From the NCBI GenBank assembly GCA_023391155.1, contig JAEWBM010000169.1:1-11003 (forward strand): DNA of 11,003 nt. Reading direction: 5' to 3'. Shown here one piece after another: positions 1-7,181 of this stretch. Source of the DNA: Acidobacteriota bacterium. GTDB taxonomy: Bacteria > Acidobacteriota > Blastocatellia > Pyrinomonadales > Pyrinomonadaceae. A program made the translations under genes and the position numbers. Each line of letters starts with the position of its first letter. Position 1 is the stretch's first letter. The notes beneath the pieces are model-generated. The model searched no databases. It worked only from the letters and a program-made list of their open reading frames with translations, and had not been told where the DNA came from.

Positions 1-2
1 CC

Positions 3-881
3 TATGCCATCGTCGCCGGCCTCGGAGCCATCGTCATCTGGTTTGTTGAATCGGTCGCGACGCTTGCGGTCATGGGCGGGGCCTCGCGAAATTTCGTCCG
101 CCCCCTCCTCTTTGGCGAGGCGATCAGCTTCCGTGCAACGTACCGCTACACTTGGCAGCGTTTCGCGGCGCTCGTCGTCGCCTCGGTCGCCATCATTTTC
201 TTGATGATCTTTTTCGGCCTGATGATCTTCTATGGCGGCATCATCGTCGCCGTTCTCCTCAGTGCCGTTGCGATGCTTGCGTTTCAGTCCGCCCCGGTCG
301 TCGGCGGCCTGATAACCGCGGTGGTTATTATCGCCGCGCTTGTCGGCATCTATTGGCTCTTTTGCCTCGTCGCCTCGCGCTTCGCGTATGTCCCTCAGGC
401 GATGCTTGTCGAAGACACCGGCATCCTCGGCGCCTTCGGCCGCAGCTTCTCGCTCGCCAGCGGCAACGTCAAACGCTTTGCCGCGCTATTCGGCTTCACC
501 ATTGTCGCAACATATTCCGCACTTGCCGTCCTCTATATTCCGCTTATGTGGTATGCCTGGGGCACGGGTGTCGATCTTAGTCCGCTTGGTGCCACGATCA
601 CCCCCGCGTGGTATGAGATCGCCTCCCAGCTCATTTGGCAGGCCGGTATCATCGTCCTCTCGCCGGTCTGGATGATCGGCCTTTGCCTGCTTTACGTCGA
701 CGAAAGGGTCCGCCACGAGGGCTACGATATCGAGCTTATGGCGGCCGCACGTCTCGGCGAGATGCCCTCCGTGCCCGGCTCTTATATCAATCCGCTTCAG
801 CCCGCTTTGGGCAGCAGGGAAGCGCCCGCGCTTCCTTCAACCTCGTCCGGCTCGTCCATCTCGACCCTCGGCCTAAAATGA
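3..881 (+). CDS. Multi-pass membrane protein, 5' end cut by the window edge (GPDPase membrane-domain-like)
   Basis: The frame is open from the left edge, so the true start lies outside; 292 residues are visible. The protein has long hydrophobic stretches: one at the very start, a pair around positions 160 to 360 of the window (with LIADKYR-like charged loops absent), and two more nearer the end. After the last membrane segment comes LLYVDERVRHEGYDIELMA, which resembles the 'YxDxRxRxEGxDxE' ending known from membrane proteins of the glycerophosphodiester phosphodiesterase membrane-domain type and from relatives encoded beside DUF4129 genes. A Ser/Pro-rich tail of about 40 residues follows. Its TGA stop overlaps the ATG of the next gene (ATGA), so the two are probably translationally coupled. 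No enzymatic domain is visible; a scaffolding or envelope role is inferred from the operon only. The reading frame is secure and the family assignment is tentative. Confidence 0.75.
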   Translation, partial: YAIVAGLGAIVIWFVESVATLAVMGGASRNFVRPLLFGEAISFRATYRYTWQRFAALVVASVAIIFLMIFFGLMIFYGGIIVAVLLSAVAMLAFQSAPVVGGLITAVVIIAALVGIYWLFCLVASRFAYVPQAMLVEDTGILGAFGRSFSLASGNVKRFAALFGFTIVATYSALAVLYIPLMWYAWGTGVDLSPLGATITPAWYEIASQLIWQAGIIVLSPVWMIGLCLLYVDERVRHEGYDIELMAAARLGEMPSVPGSYINPLQPALGSREAPALPSTSSGSSISTLGLK

Positions 882-1939
882 AGCTGCTTCGCCCACATTT
901 GCGTCTGTTATCTCTCGCTGCGGCCCTCGCCGTGCTGCTGTCGCTCTCCGCGGCCGCTCCCGCCGCCGATGTCGCCGATTACCGCGAGCGCATCGCCGCG
1001 GCCCGCCTAGTCCTCAAAGATCTCATCACCGAGCTCGTTGAACATTCCAGGCTCACCGCGATCCGTGGCTTCGACGCCTCAAAGGTCAATAATATCCGCA
1101 CCCTCGTCCCGGCCTCTGAAACTATCGAAACAGCCGAGGGGCCCGTCCAAACCTCCAACGCCTGGGTCCATTCGCGCCTCGATGAATACATCACACTCGA
1201 AACCGTCGAGGCCCGTGCCGCCGTCCTGCTCGAGATCGACGAACGCCTCGCCTCCATCCACGCGCGGCTGGCGGCCGACGACGCCTCCGCCGCTTCCGGC
1301 ATTTCAAAAGATGAACAGAAACGGCAGCTCCGCGACATCCTCGCCCGCGAAGAGTTTCAAAAGCCGAGCGATGAAAGCGAAAGCTGGCTGACCGCGCTCA
1401 TCAACCGTATTGTTGACTGGCTCCGCGGCATTTTTCCGGATGTTATGCCGGTCCCGCCGCCCGATTCCCAGACGCCGTCCGTTCCTTGGTTTCAATACGT
1501 CATCATCGGTATCCTCGCCGTTTTCATCGGCTTCATGCTCTATCGCCTCGCGCCGCTCGTCCTCCCCGCATTTAGTCGCAAGGCAGAGGACGGCCGTAAA
1601 GAGCGAGTCATTCTCGGCGAAAAGATCGGCAGCGAAGAGTCCGCCGCATCGCTGTTTTCAGAGGCTGAAACCCTCGCCCGCTCGGGCGACCTCCGCGGCG
1701 CGATCCGCAAGGGCTACATCGCTCTCCTCTGTGAATTCAGCGACCGCCGCCTCATCGGCCTCGCCCGGCATAAGACCAATCGCGACTACCTCCGTGATAT
1801 CCAAACCTCGCCCGTTCACCCGACGGCCGCGTCGCTGACCGGCCAATTCGAATCGCACTGGTACGGCGGCGTCCCCACTTCCGACGAAGACTGGGAGCAG
1901 TTCCGCCGCCGATATAAGGAGGCTGTCGCCGGAATATGA
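878..1939 (+). CDS. DUF4129 domain protein with signal peptide and one membrane helix
   Basis: The protein has 353 residues. The ATG at 878 overlaps the upstream stop and gives a clear signal peptide (MKLLRPHLRLLSLAAALAVL, cleavage near residues 27 to 30). An in-frame ATG further upstream at 635 would lie inside the preceding gene and is rejected. Residues about 35 to 185 form a helical, charged extracytoplasmic region. A Pro-rich linker (190 to 203) leads into one membrane helix (about 205 to 222). The cytoplasmic C-terminus (about 258 to 350) matches the DUF4129 pattern: helices with AETLARSGDLRGAIRKGY, a middle HKTNRDYL (the common 'T..E/DYL' element), and an ending FRRRYKEAV. DUF4129 proteins are typically encoded next to MoxR ATPases and DUF4350 or DUF58 proteins, as here; their biochemical role is unknown. 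The next gene overlaps by four bases. Confidence 0.85.
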   Translation: MKLLRPHLRLLSLAAALAVLLSLSAAAPAADVADYRERIAAARLVLKDLITELVEHSRLTAIRGFDASKVNNIRTLVPASETIETAEGPVQTSNAWVHSRLDEYITLETVEARAAVLLEIDERLASIHARLAADDASAASGISKDEQKRQLRDILAREEFQKPSDESESWLTALINRIVDWLRGIFPDVMPVPPPDSQTPSVPWFQYVIIGILAVFIGFMLYRLAPLVLPAFSRKAEDGRKERVILGEKIGSEESAASLFSEAETLARSGDLRGAIRKGYIALLCEFSDRRLIGLARHKTNRDYLRDIQTSPVHPTAASLTGQFESHWYGGVPTSDEDWEQFRRRYKEAVAGI

Positions 1940-3450
1940 AGCAAAAGCTGCTTATGTTCCTCGTCTTCGGCGTCCTGATCGCGATCATGATCGGGCTCAA
2001 CGCCGTCTCATATGTCCAGCGCACGTCGTTGCCGGACAGCGAGGACCGCCCCAACCGCTCCTCCTATAATCCCGGCTCGACCGGCACCCTAGCTCTCTAC
2101 TCGCTCCTTGCCGAATCCGGCCACCCCGTCTCCCGATGGCAGCGTCCGCCCTCGGCTCTCACCTCCTCCGCCGACAGCCCCGCTACACTCGCTATCGTCG
2201 GCACTCCGAGGCGCGAGATCACAAAAGACACCGCCAACGAGCTTTTGAATTGGGTCGCCACCGGCGGCCGCCTTATAATCATCGACCGCGAACCGCATGC
2301 CGACCTCCTCGTTAGCGGCACCGCCTACGAACTTTCTGTACGCCAACCGTCGCTCGGCACCCTTTCCGCAATTTCTACCGTCGATCCGGCAAGCCAACCG
2401 CAAATGACGTCTGAAACCTCCGCCGTCCGCCCGCTTCAACCCACCCCGCTGATGACCGGCGTCGGCGCCGTCCAGCCGTCCCGTTTCGCATCGTCGTTCG
2501 GTGCCGAATATTCCGGCGAGATCGATTGGGAAATGCTCTACTCGACCTATGCTGCCGACACCCAAGCCGAGGAAACCGAAAAGGACTTGGGCGATACAGG
2601 AACCGATGACTCCGGCGAAGGCGAATACTATACGGCACCGATGGTTCCGGAGGCGAAGGAAACCCCGATCGAGTTCTATCTCGGCTTTCGAATGCAGGAG
2701 CCCCCTCCGCCTCCGCCTGTGACACGTTCGGAACCGATGCCCGAAACCCGCCCGGGCGATGATCTTGCCGGGCCGATCTTCCACCTCGGTTCGTCCGACC
2801 GCGTCATCCTTGCCGAGATGCCCTACGGCACCGGCACCATTGTCTATCTTACCGATCCGTTCATCGTCTCGAACGGTGGCATCAGCATGGCCGACAACGT
2901 CCGTCTCGCCGTCAATGTACTGACCGCCGGCGGCCCGGTCGCCTTTGACGAATATCATCAGGGCTACGGCTCCGGCACCAACCGCATCATCGAATACTTC
3001 GACGGGACGCCCGTCACAGCTATCATCCTGCAGCTCATCGCCATCGGTGCACTTGTCATATTCACCCGCTCCCGGCGTTTTGCACGGCCCCTGCCCGGCG
3101 GCGGCGCCGACCGCCTCTCCAAGCTCGAATATGTCGATGCCATGGCCGAGCTTCAGCTCCGCACTCGTGCTTATGACCTGGCTCTCGAGAACATCTACAC
3201 CGATTTTCGCCGCCGTGCCTCCCGCTTTCTCGGCGTCGATAACATGACGACCCCGCGCCGCGATCTGGCCCGTCTCATCGCCGAACGCACCGGCCGCAAT
3301 GCATCCGACGTCGAACAGATAATGGCCGAAAGCGAGGACCTGATCCACGGCTCTTCCGCCCGTAAGTCCGATGTCATCCGTCTCGCCCGTGCGATTCGCG
3401 AACTCGAATCCGCACTCGGCATTCCCCGCACCGCGCGGTCCCGCTTCTGA
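1936..3450 (+). CDS. DUF4350 domain protein, enlarged by a Pro-rich and acidic insertion
   Basis: The protein has 504 residues. The start is fixed by the ATGA overlap with the DUF4129 gene. An N-terminal membrane helix (about 4 to 24) is followed by the DUF4350 core: SSYNPGSTGTLALYSLLAESG (42 to 62), where a GTxALYxLL-type motif is usual, then LAIVGTPRREIT and LLNWVATGGRLIIID (103 to 117), which read like a Rossmann-type GATase/ABC-transporter-auxiliary fold. Core strands resume at 280 to 312 (VILAEMPYGTGTIVYLTDP) and the family motif FDEYHQGYG lies at 337 to 345. A second membrane helix is at about 360 to 378, and a cytoplasmic helical domain ends the protein. Between the two core halves, residues about 140 to 275 form an extra segment with acidic runs and six consecutive prolines. 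DUF4350 proteins are usually found with MoxR ATPases. Function is unknown; the assignment to the family is fairly secure. Confidence 0.85.
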   Translation: MKQKLLMFLVFGVLIAIMIGLNAVSYVQRTSLPDSEDRPNRSSYNPGSTGTLALYSLLAESGHPVSRWQRPPSALTSSADSPATLAIVGTPRREITKDTANELLNWVATGGRLIIIDREPHADLLVSGTAYELSVRQPSLGTLSAISTVDPASQPQMTSETSAVRPLQPTPLMTGVGAVQPSRFASSFGAEYSGEIDWEMLYSTYAADTQAEETEKDLGDTGTDDSGEGEYYTAPMVPEAKETPIEFYLGFRMQEPPPPPPVTRSEPMPETRPGDDLAGPIFHLGSSDRVILAEMPYGTGTIVYLTDPFIVSNGGISMADNVRLAVNVLTAGGPVAFDEYHQGYGSGTNRIIEYFDGTPVTAIILQLIAIGALVIFTRSRRFARPLPGGGADRLSKLEYVDAMAELQLRTRAYDLALENIYTDFRRRASRFLGVDNMTTPRRDLARLIAERTGRNASDVEQIMAESEDLIHGSSARKSDVIRLARAIRELESALGIPRTARSRF

Positions 3451-3455
3451 ACGCT

Positions 3456-4214
3456 ATGTCCGCCGCCGCGCTCACCGTCCTCATCATCCTCTTCTTTATC
3501 ACGACCGTGGTCGGCGTCGTCACGGGCAGCAATTCGCTCATCACCGTTCCCGTCATGTTCCAGTTCGGCATCGACGAAAAGGTGGCCATCGGCACCAATA
3601 TGTTCGGCCTCACATTCATGGCCATCGGCGCCACCATCCCGTTCTTCCGTGCCGGTCACATCGAGGCCCGCCGTCTCACGCCGCTGATCCTCGTGACGAT
3701 CGCGGGTTCCGCCCTCGGTGCCGCACTCGTCGGCCTCTTCACCGGAGGCGGGATCAAACTCATGGTTTCCGCGGCAATGATCGTCATCGTTCTCTTCACC
3801 GTAATTCGCCGGGAGCCCGCACCTGAGCCCAATGCCCCCGCGACCGCCCCCTGGCAGATGACCACTCTCGGCATTTTCGCAGCATTCCTCCTCGCCATCT
3901 ATGGCGGCCTTTATAGCGGCGGCTATGTCACCGTGCTCACCGCGGCTTTCGTCGCTTTTCTCGGCATGACCTACGGCGGCGCCATCGCCGTCACCAAACT
4001 GATCAACGTTTTTTCCTCGGGAATTGCGACGATCGTCTTTATGTGGCAAGGTTTAGTGGATTATCGTCTCGGCTGGATCCTTGCCGTCACCATGTTTGCG
4101 GGTGCCTATGTCGGGGCCCATTTCGCCGCTCGTATGAACGACCGCCTGCTGCGTGCGATCTTTCTCGCGACGGTCCTAATTCTTGCGATCAAAACCCTTT
4201 ACGACCTTTTCTAA
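3456..4214 (+). CDS. TauE/SafE-family membrane permease (probable anion exporter)
   Basis: The protein has 252 residues, a normal length for the TauE/SafE (PF01925) family. It shows the family's internal duplication. The first half has VVGVVTGSNSLITVPVMFQF (18 to 37) then GTNMFGLTFMAIGA. The second half has IYGGLYSGGYVTVLTAAFVA (148 to 167) then KLINVFSSGIATIVFMW. A hydrophilic Pro-rich loop (118 to 133) separates the halves, and seven to eight membrane helices can be drawn. Family members export sulfite, sulfoacetate or related organosulfur anions, but the substrate cannot be read from sequence. The ATG lies 5 bases after the DUF4350 stop and has no obvious Shine-Dalgarno sequence, so translation probably relies on coupling. 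A permease between DUF4350 and MoxR is unusual for this type of operon. Confidence 0.88.
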   Translation: MSAAALTVLIILFFITTVVGVVTGSNSLITVPVMFQFGIDEKVAIGTNMFGLTFMAIGATIPFFRAGHIEARRLTPLILVTIAGSALGAALVGLFTGGGIKLMVSAAMIVIVLFTVIRREPAPEPNAPATAPWQMTTLGIFAAFLLAIYGGLYSGGYVTVLTAAFVAFLGMTYGGAIAVTKLINVFSSGIATIVFMWQGLVDYRLGWILAVTMFAGAYVGAHFAARMNDRLLRAIFLATVLILAIKTLYDLF

Positions 4215-4219
4215 CACGA

Positions 4220-5173
4220 ATGCTGACTCACACTCCGGCAACTATCGAACACGTTATCGGCGAACTCCGCAAGGCCATCGTCGGCCAGGATGCCGTCATC
4301 GAACAGATCCTCGTCGCATTGCTCGCCGAGGGCCATGCCCTCCTCGAGGGCGTCCCCGGCACGGCAAAAACGCTGACGGTCAAGACACTCGCTCGCATCC
4401 TCGGGGCCCGTTACTCGCGCATTCAGTTCACGCCGGACCTGATGCCGTCCGATATCACCGGCACGAACGTCTTCAATATGCAGTCGTCCGAGTTCTCGCT
4501 CCGCCACGGGCCGATCTTCACCGATATCCTCCTCGCGGACGAGATAAACCGTACCCCGCCCAAGACCCAGGCGGCCCTGCTCGAGGCGATGGAGGAACGT
4601 CAGGTGACCATCGACGGCGACCGCTACCGCCTCTCGCCGATGTTCACCGTCCTCGCCACCGAGAACCCGATCGAGTACGAAGGGACATACCCGCTGCCCG
4701 AGGCACAGCTCGACCGTTTTCTGCTAAAGATACTGATAGATTATCCCGAAGCCGCCGATGAGCACGAGATCGTCTCACGTTGGGACCTCGGCTTTAATTC
4801 GCATCACCTCGATCAGCTCGACATCCGTCCGCTGCCCGATTCCGCCGCCATCGGCCACTGCCGTGCCGAGATACGCGCGATGCGAATGGAAAAAGGCGTT
4901 CAGGGTTATATCGTTGAGATCGTTCGCCGCAGCCGCAGCCACCCGACCATCCTCTACGGTGCCAGCCCCCGTGCCTCCATCGCTCTTCTGCTCTGCTCAA
5001 AGGCCCTTGCCGCCATACGCGGACGCGAGTTCCCGACGCCCGACGATGTCCGCGACGTGGCATTGCCCGTGCTCCGCCACCGCCTCGCACTCCGTGCCGA
5101 GGCCGAACTCGACGGAGCAACGCCCGACGCCGTCATCTCCGACATTCTCAAAACCGTCGAGGTCCCAAGATAA
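4220..5173 (+). CDS. MoxR-family AAA+ ATPase
   Basis: The protein has 317 residues, the normal MoxR length. The ATG at 4220 is preferred because it lies 5 bases after the permease stop and gives the standard MoxR N-terminus; an earlier in-frame ATG at 4043 lies within the permease gene. Visible motifs are the early IVGQDAVIEQILVALLAEGH, Walker A GVPGTAKT (44 to 51, K50), Walker B ILLADEIN (103 to 110, D107/E108), RTPPKTQAALLEAMEE, sensor 1 with N149 in ATENPIEYEGTYPLPEAQLD, the Arg finger R166 in LDRF, and sensor 2 R251 in GASPRA. All catalytic elements are intact. MoxR ATPases are thought to assist assembly or activation of protein complexes, usually with VWA or DUF58 partners. No DUF58 or VWA gene follows, because a terminator and a convergent gene come next. 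It may act with the DUF4129 and DUF4350 proteins of this operon (inference). Confidence 0.96.
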   Translation: MLTHTPATIEHVIGELRKAIVGQDAVIEQILVALLAEGHALLEGVPGTAKTLTVKTLARILGARYSRIQFTPDLMPSDITGTNVFNMQSSEFSLRHGPIFTDILLADEINRTPPKTQAALLEAMEERQVTIDGDRYRLSPMFTVLATENPIEYEGTYPLPEAQLDRFLLKILIDYPEAADEHEIVSRWDLGFNSHHLDQLDIRPLPDSAAIGHCRAEIRAMRMEKGVQGYIVEIVRRSRSHPTILYGASPRASIALLLCSKALAAIRGREFPTPDDVRDVALPVLRHRLALRAEAELDGATPDAVISDILKTVEVPR

Positions 5174-5175
5174 CG

Positions 5176-5206
5176 AAAAAAGGGGCTCGCCATAAGCGCA
5201 GCCCCT
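5176..5206 (-). terminator. Rho-independent terminator of the pseudokinase gene, between convergent operons
   Basis: Read on the - strand, a GC-rich hairpin with AGGGGCT and AGCCCCT arms (5181-5187 and 5200-5206), extended by GCG/CGC pairing around a short loop, is followed at once by a run of six T. It lies 22 bases after the pseudokinase stop. On the + strand the same hairpin has no T-run (CTCTTCAATT follows), so it would be a weak terminator for MoxR mRNA at best, although it is the only hairpin available there. Confidence 0.88.
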
Positions 5207-5228
5207 CTTCAATTAGCTAAAACTACTT

Positions 5229-6701
5229 TCAGTCCACTGAACCATCGCCTTCCTCATCATCCGGCGATGGAGTCGCTCGCGCAGCCGGAGTCGGCGCCGG
5301 CCGGGTCGCCGTGGGCGAGGGTCGAGGGTTCGTCGGGGGTATAGGCGATGCTGTCGGTGACGGCTTCGCCTCGACGTTCGCATTAGCTTCGGGCGTGGTT
5401 CGCGGAGTCGGTGTCGGTTTGACCGGCACGGCATTCGGTGGCGGATCGCCATAGCACAGCATCACGCCGCTCGGCTGCGGTACGCAGTTCGGCATGAACT
5501 GGCTCCCGCCCCCCGGTATCGTATAGACCTCGCCGCCCGGTACGTATTCCGGCGCCCCCGGCGGAGGCCCGCCGCCGCCCCACGGATTATAGCCGTCGCC
5601 GCCCGGCATCACCTCCGGCATCGACATATTCGAATTCGTTTCGCCCGTCATCGGCATCGACGCCAGGGCCTGTTCCTCAACGCCAGTCGCCGGGTTGATC
5701 GGCTGCACCGGCAGCCCGTTCGCATCCGCCTGCAGAACCGTAGCCGGCTCTGTCCGGTTGGTCCACGTCGCGTAGATCAGTGCCGCCGCAAGTGCCCCAA
5801 CTCCGACGATCACCATTATCGCCGTCGTCCAAAAGCTCTTCCCACCGCCGGCTGCTGCCGCAGCGGTTGCGGTTCCAGCGGTAAGCCCGTTCAGGTCGTT
5901 CGCAAACTCCTCCGCCGTCTGATATCTCAGGTCCGGATCTTTCGCCAACGCCCGCAGCATCACCGGTTCTATCGCCGGCGGCACGTCCTGCCTGAATGCC
6001 GTCAGCGGCGCCGGTGCTTCTTCCGCGTGCTTGACCATCACTTCCGAAGGCCGCTCGCCCGAAAACGGCACCACCCCCGCCAGCATTTCATAAAGGATGA
6101 CGCCCAGCGAATAGATATCGCCTCGAGCATCCGCCCTTTCCGAACCCGCACATTGCTCCGGAGCGAGATATGCAAACTCCGCCGGATCCAGCGCCCCAAC
6201 GTCGTCGACCGCCATTATCGGGTTCGGTGTCCCTAGGTCAAAGATCTTCGCCTGCAGCTCGCCGCCCGCGTCCGTGCAGATCAAAACCTTCTCGGCCGTC
6301 AGATTGCCGTGTATCTCGCCGGCCGCATGCGTCGCCGACAGTGCCGCTGCGATCTGTGACGCGATCGCCACCGCCGCATCCGGTTCCATCGGCCCCTCGC
6401 GCAGCACCATCGTCTTCAGCGTCTCTACGTCCGCCGTGTCGAATACCGCATAGACGTGCCCGTCCACCGACGTGCCGAAATCTATCATGTTCAGCACATT
6501 CGGATGTGCCAGCCTCGCGGCCGTCCTCGCTCGTTCAAAAAACGCCTCGCGGTCGCTCCATTCGCGCATCACGCTTACGGTGACGGGCTTTTCCATCAGC
6601 ACGTGCGTCGCCCGATAAAGCTCGCTCTCGCGGCTTCGCGTTATTCGCTCGTTCAGCCGATACTTGTCGGCGATCAATTGTCCCTGAAGATCTTCGGTCA
6701 T
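5229..6701 (-). CDS. Membrane-anchored Ser/Thr kinase-like protein, probable pseudokinase
   Basis: The protein has 490 residues. Residues about 14 to 273 have the bacterial PknB-type kinase fold: ARLAHPNVL (62 to 70), DLG (155 to 157), APEQ (180 to 183), DIYSLGVILYEMLAGVVPF (195 to 213) and RALAKDPDLRYQTAEEF (250 to 266). The catalytic residues are largely gone. The Gly-rich loop reads ITRSRES (20 to 26), the VAVK lysine is Ser43 (VTVSVMR), the helix C glutamate position is Arg57, and HRDLKPxN reads HGNLTAEKV (131 to 139), so Asp becomes Asn133, Lys becomes Thr135 and Asn becomes Lys138. Asp155 of DLG is kept. One membrane helix (about 290 to 313) leads to an extracytoplasmic Gly/Pro-rich region with two cysteines (C406, C416) and a Thr/Pro-rich low-complexity tail from about 428. 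The likely role is signalling or scaffolding without phosphotransfer (inference). It is last in the - strand series, behind the atpE terminator, so it probably has its own promoter, although none is convincing in the 135-base gap. The gene itself is certain. Confidence 0.92.
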   Translation of the reverse strand: MTEDLQGQLIADKYRLNERITRSRESELYRATHVLMEKPVTVSVMREWSDREAFFERARTAARLAHPNVLNMIDFGTSVDGHVYAVFDTADVETLKTMVLREGPMEPDAAVAIASQIAAALSATHAAGEIHGNLTAEKVLICTDAGGELQAKIFDLGTPNPIMAVDDVGALDPAEFAYLAPEQCAGSERADARGDIYSLGVILYEMLAGVVPFSGERPSEVMVKHAEEAPAPLTAFRQDVPPAIEPVMLRALAKDPDLRYQTAEEFANDLNGLTAGTATAAAAAGGGKSFWTTAIMVIVGVGALAAALIYATWTNRTEPATVLQADANGLPVQPINPATGVEEQALASMPMTGETNSNMSMPEVMPGGDGYNPWGGGGPPPGAPEYVPGGEVYTIPGGGSQFMPNCVPQPSGVMLCYGDPPPNAVPVKPTPTPRTTPEANANVEAKPSPTASPIPPTNPRPSPTATRPAPTPAARATPSPDDEEGDGSVD

Positions 6702-6779
6702 TTAATTTTAGAACGCGGCACGCCGGCCAAGGTTGCACATATTTGACGCTCTCGGCCTTATTATTTGCTTCCCCCAACT

Positions 6780-6817
6780 AAAATGCGGACGCGGGCCGTG
6801 TGGGCCCGGGTCCGCAT
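6780..6817 (-). terminator. Rho-independent terminator after atpE
   Basis: The arms ATGCGGAC (6783-6790) and GTCCGCAT (6810-6817) are perfectly complementary. Inside them CGGGCC and GGCCCG pair around a five-base loop, with a single G/G mismatch between the two stems. On the - strand the hairpin is followed by TTTTAGTT, a short U-tract. It starts about 20 bases after the atpE stop and separates the F0 genes from the pseudokinase gene. Confidence 0.85.
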
Positions 6818-6836
6818 GTCTTGCGATCGCCGTCGA

Positions 6837-7148
6837 TTAAAGCTTAACGAAGACGATGAGCAGTGCGAAAAGCACGAGTGACTCGATCAGGGCCAGCGCG
6901 ATGATCATCATCGTCTGGACCGTACCGGCCGCACCCGGGTTGCGGGCAGCGCCTTCAGCAGCACGCGAACCGACCAGACCTTGTCCGATAGCGGCCAAAC
7001 CTGCAGCGATACCAAAGCCGAGGCCCGCAGCGATCGCTTTGTACGAGTTAACGGTCGATTCGTTGTCGGCCGCACCCTGTGCCATTGCCGGCAGCGCCAT
7101 CATGGCGAGCGCCAGCATTGAGAAAAACATGTATTTAACTTTGTTCAT
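6837..7148 (-). CDS. atpE: F0F1 ATP synthase subunit c, with signal-peptide-like N-terminus
   Basis: The protein has 103 residues and forms the membrane ion-carrying rotor ring of ATP synthase. The ATG at 7146-7148 is chosen because GGAG stands 6 bases before it; a TTG four codons upstream would place the ribosome site inside the coding sequence. Residues 1 to 23 look like a cleavable signal peptide (MNKVKYMFFSMLALAMMALP then AMA before Q24), an extension most c subunits lack. Helix 1 (about 36 to 62) contains GQG with Gln56. The polar loop is EGAARNPGAAG (65 to 75, RNP at 69 to 71). Helix 2 carries the essential carboxylate Glu89 followed by Ser90 (ALIESLVLF). Gln56, Glu89 and Ser90 match three positions of the sodium-binding set of Na+ c-rings, but the Thr and Tyr positions are Leu91 and Phe94. 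The coupling ion is therefore uncertain. A 241-base leader separates it from atpB. Confidence 0.96.
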   Translation of the reverse strand: MNKVKYMFFSMLALAMMALPAMAQGAADNESTVNSYKAIAAGLGFGIAAGLAAIGQGLVGSRAAEGAARNPGAAGTVQTMMIIALALIESLVLFALLIVFVKL

Positions 7149-7181
7149 TTTTATCTCCAAGTTTTTATTTGTTATTTGGAG
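7149..7181 (-). promoter_or_regulatory. atpE ribosome binding site in an A/T-rich leader, with possible Shine-Dalgarno-hiding hairpin
   Basis: On the - strand GGAG (within TTGGAG, 7155-7160) stands 6 bases before the atpE ATG. An exact complement CTCCAA lies 15 bases upstream (7176-7181), and the loop between is almost only A, T and C. The six-pair stem would cover the Shine-Dalgarno sequence. The leader is strikingly A-rich compared with the GC-rich surroundings, as in other atpE leaders that favour high translation. The ribosome binding site is firm; the regulatory hairpin is inference. Confidence 0.6.

Noticed and set aside
2089..3348. Long - strand open frame (419 codons) opposite the DUF4350 gene
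   Set aside because: It is the mirror of a GC-rich gene with recognisable domains, has low-complexity Gly/Ala/Arg/Asp content, and shows no family motif or ribosome site.
3195..4049. Long - strand open frame (284 codons) over DUF4350 and the permease
   Set aside because: It crosses two real genes, and its Asp/Glu/Gly/His-rich product is typical of the antisense of hydrophobic coding sequence.
5232..5420. Thr/Pro-rich end of the pseudokinase as a DNA tandem repeat
   Set aside because: The protein is low in complexity, but the DNA shows no repeating unit of fixed length.
6702..6780. Promoter for the pseudokinase gene
   Set aside because: AT-rich patches such as TAAAAT just before the ATG exist, but no -35 element is present at a suitable distance, so no site is called.
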